DNA of 37,975 nucleotides from Chryseobacterium sp. 36-9 (lineage in GTDB: Bacteria > Bacteroidota > Bacteroidia > Flavobacteriales > Weeksellaceae). The translations under genes were made by a program, and so were the position numbers. A model generated the notes under the pieces. It worked only from the letters and a program-made list of their open reading frames with translations, ran no database searches and had not been told where the DNA came from. Shown one piece after another: positions 1 to 8,154 of the stretch; the stretch's first letter is position 1, and the number at the start of each line of letters is the position of its first letter. The stretch spans positions 1 to 37,975 of the forward strand of contig MKVE01000035.1 in the NCBI GenBank assembly GCA_001898785.1, in the 5' to 3' direction.

Positions 1-1
1 T

Positions 2-1177
2 GTTTCATCTTTCCCAAATTTAAAACTATATTTATTTCTGTTTCGGTTTTTGGGGAAGATTACAAAGATTACAAATCCTCCTTTTGATAATGAAGATATT
101 ATAGATTATTGTAACAGAGTTTTTAAAGAAAAATTTGGTTTGATAGTCAATTTTGTAGAACGTCATTCAAAATTTATTTCTTCTGAATTAAGACAGATCA
201 TGGAGCCATTGCTTGAAATAATAGGTTTGCCTGCTACTGGTGTTGATGTTACTGTTTTTATAGGGAATTATGGCTGGACTCCACTGGGAATTCATCAGGA
301 TCATAAAGGTGAAAATGTACTTCACTTTCATTTGGGTCCAGGGAGAAAAACAATGTATATCTGGGATGAAAAAAAATATAATGATTTAACTGGCACTAAA
401 CATAATAATTTCGAAATTGAATCTCTATTAGAACACGCTGAGAAGTTTGATTTTGGTGCAGGAGATTTATTCTACATGCCATGGAATAAGTTTCATATAG
501 GAAAAAGTGATGACTTATCTGTTGGTGTTACATTTTGGTTTAATAACCCATCTAAAGTAAGATTTTTTGATAAAGTTCTAAACACTTTTTATACCGATTA
601 TATTGAAGTAAATAAAGATGTTATTGATCCACAGCATGATTTTATTAATAATAACGATACTTTTAATGAATTTTTATCTTTATTAAAATTAGATGAAAAT
701 ATATTAGAAGGATCAACAAAATCATTTTTTAAATATATTTATGAGGAATATAAAACTGGTTTGTTGAGTAATGCTGGTTGGCAAGCTCCACCCCAATCGT
801 TAACTATGGAAAATAATTATGATATTGATAATTATGAATATTTAATTGATTGTAAAGTCTATTCTCCGTGTCCGTTTAAAATGTATTATAAAATAGATGC
901 TGGAAAAGAAATGTTTTATCTATATACAAGAGGATCCAAAATTGAAATAAAGAATCATCAAGAACTTCCATCAATTATTGATAGATTAAATACTCATGAA
1001 GCTTTTGAAGTTAAGGATTTGCTTAAGCCACTTGAAGAAGAGTGGCCAATTGAAGCAGGATTATATTTTCTATCTATGATTTTTGATAAAAGAGGGATTG
1101 AAGTAATTAATGAACATCAACATGAGGCTGATAACATTCAAGATAGAAAAAAAGATATATTAAAAGAAATAGAATGA
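2..1177 (+). CDS. JmjC/cupin-like Fe(II)/2-oxoglutarate oxygenase, 5' end outside window
   Basis: The frame is open to the left edge. The first possible start inside the window is a TTG at 50, but upstream codons continue without a stop, so the true start is probably outside. Counting from the TTG, His82-x-Asp84 (IHQDHKGEN) and His149 (WNKFHIGKS) form the HxD...H iron-binding facial triad of JmjC/cupin hydroxylases. A FGAGDLFYMPW segment (residues 135-145) is the typical strand before the distal His. The C-terminal third (about 300-375, with THEAFEVKDLL and YFLSMIFDKRGIE) looks like the winged-helix tail of bacterial ROX/YcfD-type oxygenases. The stop overlaps the start of the following C39 peptidase transporter by 4 bases (ATGA), so the two are translationally coupled. 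That context suggests it hydroxylates an exported peptide. The substrate is not visible. The base composition is very AT-rich. Family confidence is good; the role is inferred. Confidence 0.8.
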   Translation, partial: VSSFPNLKLYLFLFRFLGKITKITNPPFDNEDIIDYCNRVFKEKFGLIVNFVERHSKFISSELRQIMEPLLEIIGLPATGVDVTVFIGNYGWTPLGIHQDHKGENVLHFHLGPGRKTMYIWDEKKYNDLTGTKHNNFEIESLLEHAEKFDFGAGDLFYMPWNKFHIGKSDDLSVGVTFWFNNPSKVRFFDKVLNTFYTDYIEVNKDVIDPQHDFINNNDTFNEFLSLLKLDENILEGSTKSFFKYIYEEYKTGLLSNAGWQAPPQSLTMENNYDIDNYEYLIDCKVYSPCPFKMYYKIDAGKEMFYLYTRGSKIEIKNHQELPSIIDRLNTHEAFEVKDLLKPLEEEWPIEAGLYFLSMIFDKRGIEVINEHQHEADNIQDRKKDILKEIE

Positions 1178-3375
1178 TATTCGTACCACAACATGATAAA
1201 ATGGATTGTGGTCCCGCCTGTCTTGCCATGATAACATCTTACTATGGCAAGACTTTCAGGTTGGCTTTTCTTCGTGATCAAAGCTTTATTTCTAAAGAAG
1301 GAGTGTCGTTATTAGGTATTAGCGAGGCTTCTAAAAAAATTGGGTTAAACACCATATCAGCAAAATTAAAGACTCATGAATTGAGCAATGAGTTCTTGCC
1401 ATGCATCCTTCACTGGAATCAGAATCATTTTGTTGTACTTCAAAAAATTTCAAAAAATTTTTTGAACGGAAAAACTTTTTATAAGATAGCCGACCCGGGA
1501 TATGGATTTGTTTATCTGAATGAGGAAAAATTTAATAAATCCTGGTTATCTGATGGCGAAAAAGGCGTCGCATTGTTATTAGAACCTTCTGAAGCTTTTT
1601 ATAATTATTCCTTACCCAAAGAAAAAAAACTTTCAATAAGTTATTTGCTAAAATATTTGAGACCATTTAAAGTACAAGTATGGTGGATGTTTCTTTTATT
1701 AACAATTGGTACAATCATTACTCTCGTATTTCCCTTGCTCACACAAAAACTTATTGATGAAGGTGTAAATAAAAGAAATCTTTCTATAACAACCTATATT
1801 TTATTAGCTCAACTTGCATTCTTCTTTGGAAATATTATTATAGATGTTTTTCGCAATTGGATGGTACTTTTTGTAGGTACCAAAATTAATATTCAAATTA
1901 TTTCTGATTTTCTAAAGAAGTTACTAAAACTCCCGATCAAATTTTTTGATACTAAATTCATGGGTGACTTTAACCAGCGTATTCAGGATCATGAAAGAAT
2001 AGAAAATTTTCTTACCTCACAAAGTTTAATAACACTATTTTCAATCATAACTTTTATTGCTTTCTTTGGAATACTTTGGTACTATGATTTTAGAATTTTG
2101 GTTGTTTATATGTCCTTAACATTAGTTTCCGTAATTTGGTCTTTATATTGGTTGAAAAAAAGAAAGATTTTAGATTATTTCAAATTTCAACAAAGAAGCG
2201 AAAACCAGGAATCCATTTACGAAATTATTAATGGTGTTTCGGAAATGAAGCTCAATCAATTTGAAGATTTTAAACGTAAGGAATGGGAACAAATCCAACA
2301 AAGATTATTTAAAATCAATTTTAGAATTTTAAAATTAGACCAAATACAGGTTTCAGGATTTGACTTCATTAACCAAATAAAAAATATTCTGGTAACTTTT
2401 CTTTCTGCCTATTTCGTGATAAAAGGACATATGACCTTGGGAGCACTTCTAAGTGTCTCATACATCATTGGTCAGATGAATTCTCCGGTTAACCAACTCA
2501 TCAATTTTTTCAGATCATTACAGGATGCAAAATTGAGTTTAGCAAGGCTAAATGAAGTGCAAAATAATACTGAAGAAGAGCAGGAAAACCAAGTGCCGTT
2601 ACTTAGCCAAAAATATACAGAACAAAATGGGATAGAAAAAGGAATTTATTTCAAAAATGTTTCATTTCAATACGAAGGTCCACAATCTCCGTATGTTCTA
2701 AAAGACATCAATTTGTTTATTCCGGACGGAAAAATTACTGCAATTGTTGGAGCTAGTGGAAGCGGTAAAACCACTTTGATGAAAATGCTCTTGAAATTCT
2801 ATGAACCGGTAAAGGGCGAAATAAAATTTAATCATCTCAACATAAATGAAGTTTCACCAACAGATCTTAGAAAAAATTGCGGTGTAGTAATGCAGGATGG
2901 TTTTATTTTTTCTGATACAATCGAGAGAAATATTGCGACAAGTGATGAAAATGTTGATTATGAAAAGCTAAATAAAGCATTATATACAGCAAATATCACA
3001 AGTTTTGTTGATGACCTTCCGTTAGGATTAAACACAAAAATAGGAGCTTCCGGAAATGGCATTTCAGGTGGACAAAAACAAAGAATTCTTATCGCAAGAG
3101 CAGTTTACAAAAACCCACACTTTATTTTATTTGATGAAGCGACGTCTGCTTTGGACGCAGAAAATGAAAAGATAATTCACGATAATCTGCAATCTTTTTT
3201 TAAAGGAAAAACAGTGATAATAGTGGCACACAGACTTTCAACAGTAAAAAATGCAGACCAAATTATTGTTCTTAAAAATGGAGAGATTGTGGAACAGGGT
3301 AATCATCAGGAACTTGTGAACAAAAAAGCAGATTATTTTAATCTAGTTAAAAACCAATTGGAATTAGGAAATTAA
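1174..3375 (+). CDS. peptidase-domain ABC transporter (C39 bacteriocin-type exporter)
   Basis: This is a 733-residue full PCAT-type exporter that would cleave a double-glycine leader peptide in the cytosol and export the core peptide. Domain 1 (residues 1-140) is a C39 cysteine peptidase: Gln6, Cys12 (MDCGPACLAMI), His85 (NQNHFVVL) and Asp107 (IADPGYGF). Domain 2 (about 155-450) is the membrane domain, with hydrophobic helices near 170-190, 205-225, 285-325 and 405-435. Domain 3 (about 490-733) is the ATPase: Walker A GASGSGKT (526-533), signature GISGGQ (629-634), Walker B FILFDEA (650-656) and the H-loop AHRLST. All catalytic residues are present. It overlaps the oxygenase gene by 4 bases. 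No HlyD-type adaptor or precursor peptide gene lies inside the window; if present they must lie to the left or elsewhere. Confidence 0.93.
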   Translation: MIFVPQHDKMDCGPACLAMITSYYGKTFRLAFLRDQSFISKEGVSLLGISEASKKIGLNTISAKLKTHELSNEFLPCILHWNQNHFVVLQKISKNFLNGKTFYKIADPGYGFVYLNEEKFNKSWLSDGEKGVALLLEPSEAFYNYSLPKEKKLSISYLLKYLRPFKVQVWWMFLLLTIGTIITLVFPLLTQKLIDEGVNKRNLSITTYILLAQLAFFFGNIIIDVFRNWMVLFVGTKINIQIISDFLKKLLKLPIKFFDTKFMGDFNQRIQDHERIENFLTSQSLITLFSIITFIAFFGILWYYDFRILVVYMSLTLVSVIWSLYWLKKRKILDYFKFQQRSENQESIYEIINGVSEMKLNQFEDFKRKEWEQIQQRLFKINFRILKLDQIQVSGFDFINQIKNILVTFLSAYFVIKGHMTLGALLSVSYIIGQMNSPVNQLINFFRSLQDAKLSLARLNEVQNNTEEEQENQVPLLSQKYTEQNGIEKGIYFKNVSFQYEGPQSPYVLKDINLFIPDGKITAIVGASGSGKTTLMKMLLKFYEPVKGEIKFNHLNINEVSPTDLRKNCGVVMQDGFIFSDTIERNIATSDENVDYEKLNKALYTANITSFVDDLPLGLNTKIGASGNGISGGQKQRILIARAVYKNPHFILFDEATSALDAENEKIIHDNLQSFFKGKTVIIVAHRLSTVKNADQIIVLKNGEIVEQGNHQELVNKKADYFNLVKNQLELGN

Positions 3376-3397
3376 TACTAAATTTTAAAAAAATATA

Positions 3398-4825
3398 ATG
3401 AGTAATAATCTACAACAAGGTAACGCACAGAATGGTTTAATACAGCTAAATCAATTTGAAGATGAACTAAAAAATGTGTTAGCCTTTCACTCTTTGCCAG
3501 TCGAAAAAGTCTTTGTCGATTTACAGGAAAGGGGTAAAGTTTTTATGAACTTAAATTCCGTTCTAAATCAAATCTCTAATGATGAAAAACTTCAGTCTCT
3601 TTATCTATCAAAGTTTATTACCAGTACTGCAGCCGGTCTTTTTGACGCATCATTAAATTATCTTTGGGACGAAACTATTTTACAAATAAGAAAACGAGTT
3701 TCGCAGTATGACATTGAATATTTTTACGATAATGCAGTTTCAGGTGAACGTCGTAAAAGACTGAAAGATGAAAATGATCTTGATAAAATAGATGATTATG
3801 ACTTAATAAAGGGAGCAAAGGAGATTGGTCTGATTTCAGATTTAGGATTTAAACATCTTGAATATATTAATTCCATGAGAAACTGGGCAAGTGCTGCACA
3901 TCCCAATAGCAGTGAAATTACTGGTTTACAACTGATCTCTTGGTTAGAAACTTGCATCAAAGAAGTTATTACATTACCAATTTCAAATGTATCGATTAGA
4001 ATTAAGCATTTATTGCAAAACGTAAAAACTACTGCAATCTCCAGAGACGCTGCTCAAGAAATTGCAATCTTTACAACTACATTAACCCAGGAACAGATAA
4101 ACAATCTTGCTTCAGGCTTTTTTGGAATTTATGTGAAACCTGACACCGATAGCCAAACACATCAAAATATAAATCGCCTTTTGCCTGAAATCTGGGCAAG
4201 AATTGATGAAGATATAAAGCAATCTTTTGGTCTAAAATATGCTCATTTTGCCGCTAATAACAACCAAGATGAAAAGAAATTGGCAAGACAATTTTTACAA
4301 ATAGTAAATGGTGAAAGTTATATACCTGACGAGCTGAGAGCCGTTGAAATTGATAATACAATAGATAATTTACTTTCGGCACACAGAGGTTTTAATAATT
4401 TTTATAACGAACCACCTTTTGCAAGGCAACTCGTTAGAATCTTGGGTGAACCTATGAAAATTCCAAAGATTATTGAGAAAAAGTTAGTCTATTCTATTGT
4501 TGAAACATTCTTGACAAATGGAAATGGTGTCGCTGTAAATGCAGATGATATTTATATTGAAATCTTATCAAGTCTTGATGCCCATCAAGCCAGTATAGCT
4601 GCACTTTCTTTTACTGAACCAAGAATTTTAAGTAGATTACAATTTAGAATTAGTGAAAGAAAATTTAAAGAAATGCTTGAAATAGTTAAGCCAAGTATTA
4701 CCTCTCCACCAGTTAATGATTTTATTAATTATATTGAAAATCATTATAAGGGACAACTACAGCATTTACTAAACGACAAAACGGTTAAAACATCATTAGA
4801 AAGTTTAAGAATTCTTTTAAAATAA
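3398..4825 (+). CDS. HEPN-motif protein, possible RNase or defence protein
   Basis: This 475-residue soluble protein has no signal peptide or membrane segment. I know similar proteins only as hypothetical proteins scattered through bacterial genomes. The clearest motif is RNWASAAH at residues 161-168, which fits the R-x(4-6)-H catalytic motif of HEPN ribonucleases, including the polar Asn after Arg. It follows a helical stretch (about 135-160, KEIGLISDLGFKHLEYINSM). A second well-ordered segment is LFDASLNYLWDETILQIRKR (81-100). The C-terminal 250 residues look all-helical and carry no motif I can name. The gene starts 22 bases after the exporter on the same strand, so it could be cotranscribed. 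It ends at a shared terminator facing the integrase. HEPN assignment is an inference from a short motif; the fold of the rest is unknown. Confidence 0.72.
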   Translation: MSNNLQQGNAQNGLIQLNQFEDELKNVLAFHSLPVEKVFVDLQERGKVFMNLNSVLNQISNDEKLQSLYLSKFITSTAAGLFDASLNYLWDETILQIRKRVSQYDIEYFYDNAVSGERRKRLKDENDLDKIDDYDLIKGAKEIGLISDLGFKHLEYINSMRNWASAAHPNSSEITGLQLISWLETCIKEVITLPISNVSIRIKHLLQNVKTTAISRDAAQEIAIFTTTLTQEQINNLASGFFGIYVKPDTDSQTHQNINRLLPEIWARIDEDIKQSFGLKYAHFAANNNQDEKKLARQFLQIVNGESYIPDELRAVEIDNTIDNLLSAHRGFNNFYNEPPFARQLVRILGEPMKIPKIIEKKLVYSIVETFLTNGNGVAVNADDIYIEILSSLDAHQASIAALSFTEPRILSRLQFRISERKFKEMLEIVKPSITSPPVNDFINYIENHYKGQLQHLLNDKTVKTSLESLRILLK

Positions 4826-4850
4826 AAACTCGGCTACGTGCCGAGTTTTT
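4824..4850. terminator. bidirectional intrinsic terminator between HEPN gene and integrase
   Basis: An 11-bp perfect stem (4824-4834 with 4840-4850) with a 5-base loop, A-rich on the left and T-rich on the right, works in both directions. It includes the last bases of the stop region of the HEPN-type gene and the integrase stop codon (4834-4836), so the two convergent genes share it. Confidence 0.85.
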
Positions 4851-6087
4851 TACTCTGATTATCCTTTGCTTTCTTTTTATTAAGAATTAATTTTAGATTA
4901 TTCATATCCTCACTCACTTTTGCATCTAAAATTTTCGCATAATGCTGAGTTGTCTTAATACTTTTATGGCCAAGCATTTTGCTTACACTTTCAATAGAAA
5001 CTCCATTTGACAAAGTAACCGTCGTAGCAAAAGTATGTCTGGCAATGTGATAAGTTAATTCTTTATTTATGTCGCATAAATCAGCAATTTCTTTAAGATA
5101 AGCATTCATTTTCTGGTTGCTGAGAACTGGCAATAATTTCCCGGAATTAAGGCAGGTTTTATGGTCTTTATACTTTTCAATAATATATTCCGCCTGTGGA
5201 AGTAAGGGAATATTGGAAGTAGTCTTAGTTTTTTGCCGTTTGGTAAAAATCCATTTGTTGCCGTCCAGTCCAAGATTAATGTTTTCGCGAGTTAGTTTCT
5301 GAGTATCAATATAAGCAAGACCGGTACAACAGCTGAACAGGAAAATGTCACGGACTAATGATAGTCTTTCGTTTTTAAAATCCTTATTGATGAGCGTTTG
5401 AAGCTCATTTTCATTCAAAAAGACTCTAGTAACTTCATTAAATTTTGAATGGTAGTTTAAGTAAGGATCTTTGTCAAGCCATCCATTTGCCAGACAAATT
5501 CTGATTATTTTACCAAAATTTTTCAGATATTTTACCGCGGAATTGTTGTTGCACGATTTTTCGGTTCTTAGATAGAATTCAAAATCATTAAGGAATGCGT
5601 AATCAATATTCTTTATGTCAATATCAGAAATATTGAATTTCCATTTCAAAAATTCCTTTGTGTGGCTCATGCAGGTTTGATATCTGCCAAGTGTCCCCTT
5701 CGCAAATTCCTTTCCAACTAACTTCTCAATCCTGTTGTTATGATCTTCAAAAATTGGTATTAGCATCCTTTTCTTAACTTCTGTACCTAGGAGTTCATTC
5801 TTTAAATTTTCGGTTGTAATGAATGAATTTTCTTTCATAAGAAGATGGTAAGCATCATAAACTTTCTGTTCGAAGGTTTTGAAGTAGAAATTAAGCGATT
5901 TAACCGATTCTGTATTACCGGTAACCTTTTGCCCTTTAGAATTCCATTGAGCTGGCTTAACACATCTTTTTGTGCTTATTTCGCTCGCCTTTCCGTCAAT
6001 AGTAATACGGAGATAGATTGGGGCTTCACCTTGAGAATTAATCTTTGCTTTCTTCACGTAAAAAAGCAGGTTGAAGGATTGGTTCAT
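4834..6087 (-). CDS. tyrosine-type site-specific integrase
   Basis: This 417-residue recombinase has an arm-type N-terminal domain (about 1-100), a SAM-like core-binding domain (about 110-215) and a catalytic domain (about 220-400). Visible catalytic residues are Lys in the beta-hairpin near 284-289 (TKRQKTKTT), HIAR with His347 and Arg350, LGH with His374, and the nucleophile Tyr383 (HYAKI). The usual first Arg (TGLR) is replaced by Ala258 in CCTGLAYID. Many Bacteroidota integrases of the IntDOT type lack this Arg. The start at 6087 faces the 3' end of tRNA-Asp 251 bases away, the usual layout for an element inserted in a tRNA gene. It is expected to catalyse integration and excision. No excisionase gene is visible nearby. 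Confidence 0.93.
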   Translation of the reverse strand: MNQSFNLLFYVKKAKINSQGEAPIYLRITIDGKASEISTKRCVKPAQWNSKGQKVTGNTESVKSLNFYFKTFEQKVYDAYHLLMKENSFITTENLKNELLGTEVKKRMLIPIFEDHNNRIEKLVGKEFAKGTLGRYQTCMSHTKEFLKWKFNISDIDIKNIDYAFLNDFEFYLRTEKSCNNNSAVKYLKNFGKIIRICLANGWLDKDPYLNYHSKFNEVTRVFLNENELQTLINKDFKNERLSLVRDIFLFSCCTGLAYIDTQKLTRENINLGLDGNKWIFTKRQKTKTTSNIPLLPQAEYIIEKYKDHKTCLNSGKLLPVLSNQKMNAYLKEIADLCDINKELTYHIARHTFATTVTLSNGVSIESVSKMLGHKSIKTTQHYAKILDAKVSEDMNNLKLILNKKKAKDNQSKKLGT

Positions 6088-6092
6088 AATGT

Positions 6093-6235
6093 GTCACTTA
6101 TAAGAGTTTAAAACTAAATTAAACCAAACCTAGTCACAAGATTTTCAATTTCTGAAAAGCTTGTTGAACAGGTAGTTTTCCAATCTTTCAGTGACCTATT
6201 TTCAACCTTGGTGACAGGTCACCAAATAGGTCACT
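6093..6235. repeat. cluster of GTGAC/GTCAC repeats between integrase and tRNA
   Basis: Six GTCAC or GTGAC pentamers occur at 6093, 6133, 6191, 6211, 6218 and 6230. The last four form two nested inverted repeats: an outer perfect 12-bp pair (6190-6201 with 6224-6235) and an inner perfect 8-bp pair (6208-6215 with 6218-6225). The position between integrase start and tRNA 3' end suggests recombinase arm-binding sites or an operator. The function is inferred. Confidence 0.6.
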
Positions 6236-6281
6236 AAAGATTTGTGTTTTTTTGTTACTCTTTGGTAGCAGCACAAAATGA

Positions 6282-6315
6282 AAAATGCCGTAAAACATAC
6301 ATTTTACAGCATTTT
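6282..6315 (-). terminator. terminator after tRNA-Asp
   Basis: A 14-bp stem with one mismatch (6282-6295 with 6302-6315) lies 24 bases past the tRNA 3' end and is followed by T-rich sequence on the minus strand. It separates tRNA transcription from the integrase. Confidence 0.65.
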
Positions 6316-6338
6316 GTATTACTTTGTTGTAATAATTG

Positions 6339-6412
6339 CGATCCGGACGGGACTCGAACCCGCGACCTCCGCCGTGACAGGGCGGCATTCTAACCAGCTG
6401 AACTACCGGATC
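6339..6412 (-). tRNA. tRNA-Asp (GTC)
   Basis: The 74-base cloverleaf on the minus strand has a 7-bp acceptor stem GATCCGG / CCGGATC with G as discriminator. The D arm contains AGCTGGTTAGA. The anticodon loop CTGTCAC sits in a CCGCC / GGCGG stem, giving anticodon GTC. The T loop is TTCGAGT. No CCA is encoded. Its 3' end faces the integrase, so it is the likely attachment site. The promoter lies at 6455-6485. Confidence 0.97.
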
Positions 6413-6454
6413 TTTTGCCATAACTAAGATTATTACCTTTCGTTATTGTGGTTG

Positions 6455-6485
6455 CAAAAATACAACAATAATTTACATCTCCAAA
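6455..6485 (-). promoter_or_regulatory. Bacteroidota-type promoter for tRNA-Asp
   Basis: Read on the minus strand, the -33 box TTTG (6482-6485) is followed by 19 bases and then the -7 box TATTTTTG (6455-6462). This is an exact match to the TTTG-N19-TAnnTTTG consensus of the Bacteroidota primary sigma factor. It lies about 43 bases upstream of the mature tRNA. Confidence 0.75.
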
Positions 6486-6494
6486 TTTTTCACA

Positions 6495-6525
6495 TAAAAA
6501 AACGCCTTTCAAATAGAAAAGCGTT
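6495..6525 (-). terminator. terminator of trxA
   Basis: A 10-bp stem with one mismatch (6501-6510 with 6516-6525) and a 5-base loop is followed on the minus strand by a run of T. It lies 23 bases past the trxA stop codon. Confidence 0.8.
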
Positions 6526-6547
6526 CATTTTCAATTATATTATTTTC

Positions 6548-6865
6548 CTACAAGTAAGAATTTAATTTCTCTGCGATAACTTCTTTCGGTGCTACACCTA
6601 CGATTTTATCAACTACTTCTCCGTTTTTGAAAATCAAAACCGTAGGAATATTTCTGATTCCGTAATCTACAGAAACCTGTTGGTTGTTATCAACATCTAC
6701 TTTACCTACCAATGCTTTACCTTCAAAATCTGCTGCAACTTCTTCAATGATCGGTCCCAACATTCTGCAAGGTCCGCACCAAGTTGCCCAGAAGTCAACT
6801 AATACCGGTTTATCTGAATTTAATACTGTTTCTTGAAACGATTGATCTGTGATTTCTACTGCCAT
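6548..6865 (-). CDS. trxA: thioredoxin
   Basis: This 105-residue protein is a standard single-domain thioredoxin with the redox motif WCGPC (Cys30 and Cys33), the buried VLVDFWATW strand before it, and the cis-Pro loop RNIPTVLIF. It reduces protein disulfides in the cytoplasm and takes electrons from thioredoxin reductase, which is not encoded here. It has no signal peptide. The length is typical. A TAATTTTG -7 box lies just upstream (6895-6902) and a terminator just downstream, so it is probably transcribed alone, although the desulfurase upstream reads in the same direction. Confidence 0.98.
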   Translation of the reverse strand: MAVEITDQSFQETVLNSDKPVLVDFWATWCGPCRMLGPIIEEVAADFEGKALVGKVDVDNNQQVSVDYGIRNIPTVLIFKNGEVVDKIVGVAPKEVIAEKLNSYL

Positions 6866-6894
6866 GATTTCTTATTCTTAATTAATTTGTAAAA

Positions 6895-6902
6895 CAAAAT
6901 TA
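6895..6902 (-). promoter_or_regulatory. -7 promoter box for trxA
   Basis: TAATTTTG on the minus strand fits TAnnTTTG and lies 30 bases before the trxA start. No clear TTTG is seen at the -33 position, so confidence is moderate. Confidence 0.45.
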
Positions 6903-6931
6903 CAAAATTTATAATTGATTTTTTCTGTTGA

Positions 6932-8104
6932 TTATCTATGTAAACTATCAGCTTTTTCTATAATGAATTGCTTTCCGATTTCTTCTAATGCATTTACAAA
7001 AGCATCAATATCAGACTTTTTCGTAAAGTGGCTAAATGAAACTCTTACCGGTGTTGAATTGTCCAAATCCTCTTCTGACAAAACAGACATCAAAACCATT
7101 GACGGTTTTGCCGCACCTGAACTACATGCACTTCCCTGCGAAATAGCAATCCCTTTCATATCTAATTGCAAGCCGATCAATGGATTTTTATAAGGAAGCA
7201 AAAGATTCAGAACTGTATATAAACTGCTGTCGTCTGCACTTCTTCCATTGAATTTTATTCCCGGAATCTTATTCTGCAATTGTTGAATCGCATAATGCTT
7301 GATATCAAGAATATGGTTTTTATAGGCTTCCATTTTTTCCTGTGAAATGTCCCAAGCCTTTCCAAGACCTGCAATTCCAGTTACATTTTCGGTTCCGGCC
7401 CTCAAGCTTCTTTCCTGCGGTCCGCCTGTGATAATTCCCTTAAGTCCTGAAGATTTTCTTACGAAAGCAAATCCCGAACCTTTTGGCCCGTGAAATTTGT
7501 GAGCACTGCAAGATGCAAAATCTAATGGGATTTTAGAAAAATCCAGATCCAGATGTGCCATTGTCTGAACAGTATCGGAATGGAAAAGGGTTTTGTTTTC
7601 TTTACAAAGATGAGCTACTTTTTCGATATCAAGAATGTTTCCGATTTCGTTGTTAGCGTGCATCAATGTTACAAGGCTTTTCTTTTCTGAGTTTTTCAGT
7701 AATTCCTCCAATTTATTCAAATCGAAATCACCATTGGAGTCCGGTCTTAGATAAACCAATTCTACTCCCTTCAATTTCTTCATTTCCAGGCAGGTTTCGG
7801 CGACACATTTGTGTTCCAAAGCAGAAGTGATGATTCTTTCTACACCAAGATAATTAACCGCAGATTTGATAATCATATTGTTGGATTCGGTTCCACAAGA
7901 TGTGAAAACGATTTCCCCCGGAGTCACTTTCAAAGAATCTGCAATCTTTCGCCTAACTTCTTCCAAAATGGTCTTGGCTTCCTGTCCCAAACTGTGCGTT
8001 GACGACGGATTGCCATAATTGAATCTTAAAACATTCACCATACAGTCTATCACCTCATCATCAAGAGGCGTAGTTGCTGCATTATCAAGATAAATTCTTT
8101 CCAT
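6932..8104 (-). CDS. cysteine desulfurase (NifS/IscS family)
   Basis: This 390-residue PLP enzyme converts cysteine to alanine and passes the sulfur as a persulfide for Fe-S clusters and tRNA thiolation. The N-terminus IYLDNAATTPLDDEV is diagnostic. His99 (SALEHK) stacks on PLP, Lys203 in SAHKFHGPKG forms the Schiff base, RAGTENV (about 235-241) binds substrate, and Cys327 in QGSACSSGAAK is the sulfur-accepting residue. The short loop around the Cys suggests a NifS/IscS-like rather than SufS-like enzyme. No iscU or iscA lies next to it. It begins 50 bases after the HAD phosphatase gene in the same direction and may be the last gene of that transcript. Confidence 0.95.
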   Translation of the reverse strand: MERIYLDNAATTPLDDEVIDCMVNVLRFNYGNPSSTHSLGQEAKTILEEVRRKIADSLKVTPGEIVFTSCGTESNNMIIKSAVNYLGVERIITSALEHKCVAETCLEMKKLKGVELVYLRPDSNGDFDLNKLEELLKNSEKKSLVTLMHANNEIGNILDIEKVAHLCKENKTLFHSDTVQTMAHLDLDFSKIPLDFASCSAHKFHGPKGSGFAFVRKSSGLKGIITGGPQERSLRAGTENVTGIAGLGKAWDISQEKMEAYKNHILDIKHYAIQQLQNKIPGIKFNGRSADDSSLYTVLNLLLPYKNPLIGLQLDMKGIAISQGSACSSGAAKPSMVLMSVLSEEDLDNSTPVRVSFSHFTKKSDIDAFVNALEEIGKQFIIEKADSLHR

Positions 8105-8154
8105 TTTTAATTAGATTTGAAGCCGAAAAATTGTTCGAAAATTAAGGTACTAAA

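Noticed and set aside
6188-6421. 77-residue open frame over the tRNA-Asp region
   Set aside because: The segment VVQLVRMPPCHGGGRGFESR is the usual translation of a tRNA gene read as protein; the rest is intergenic.
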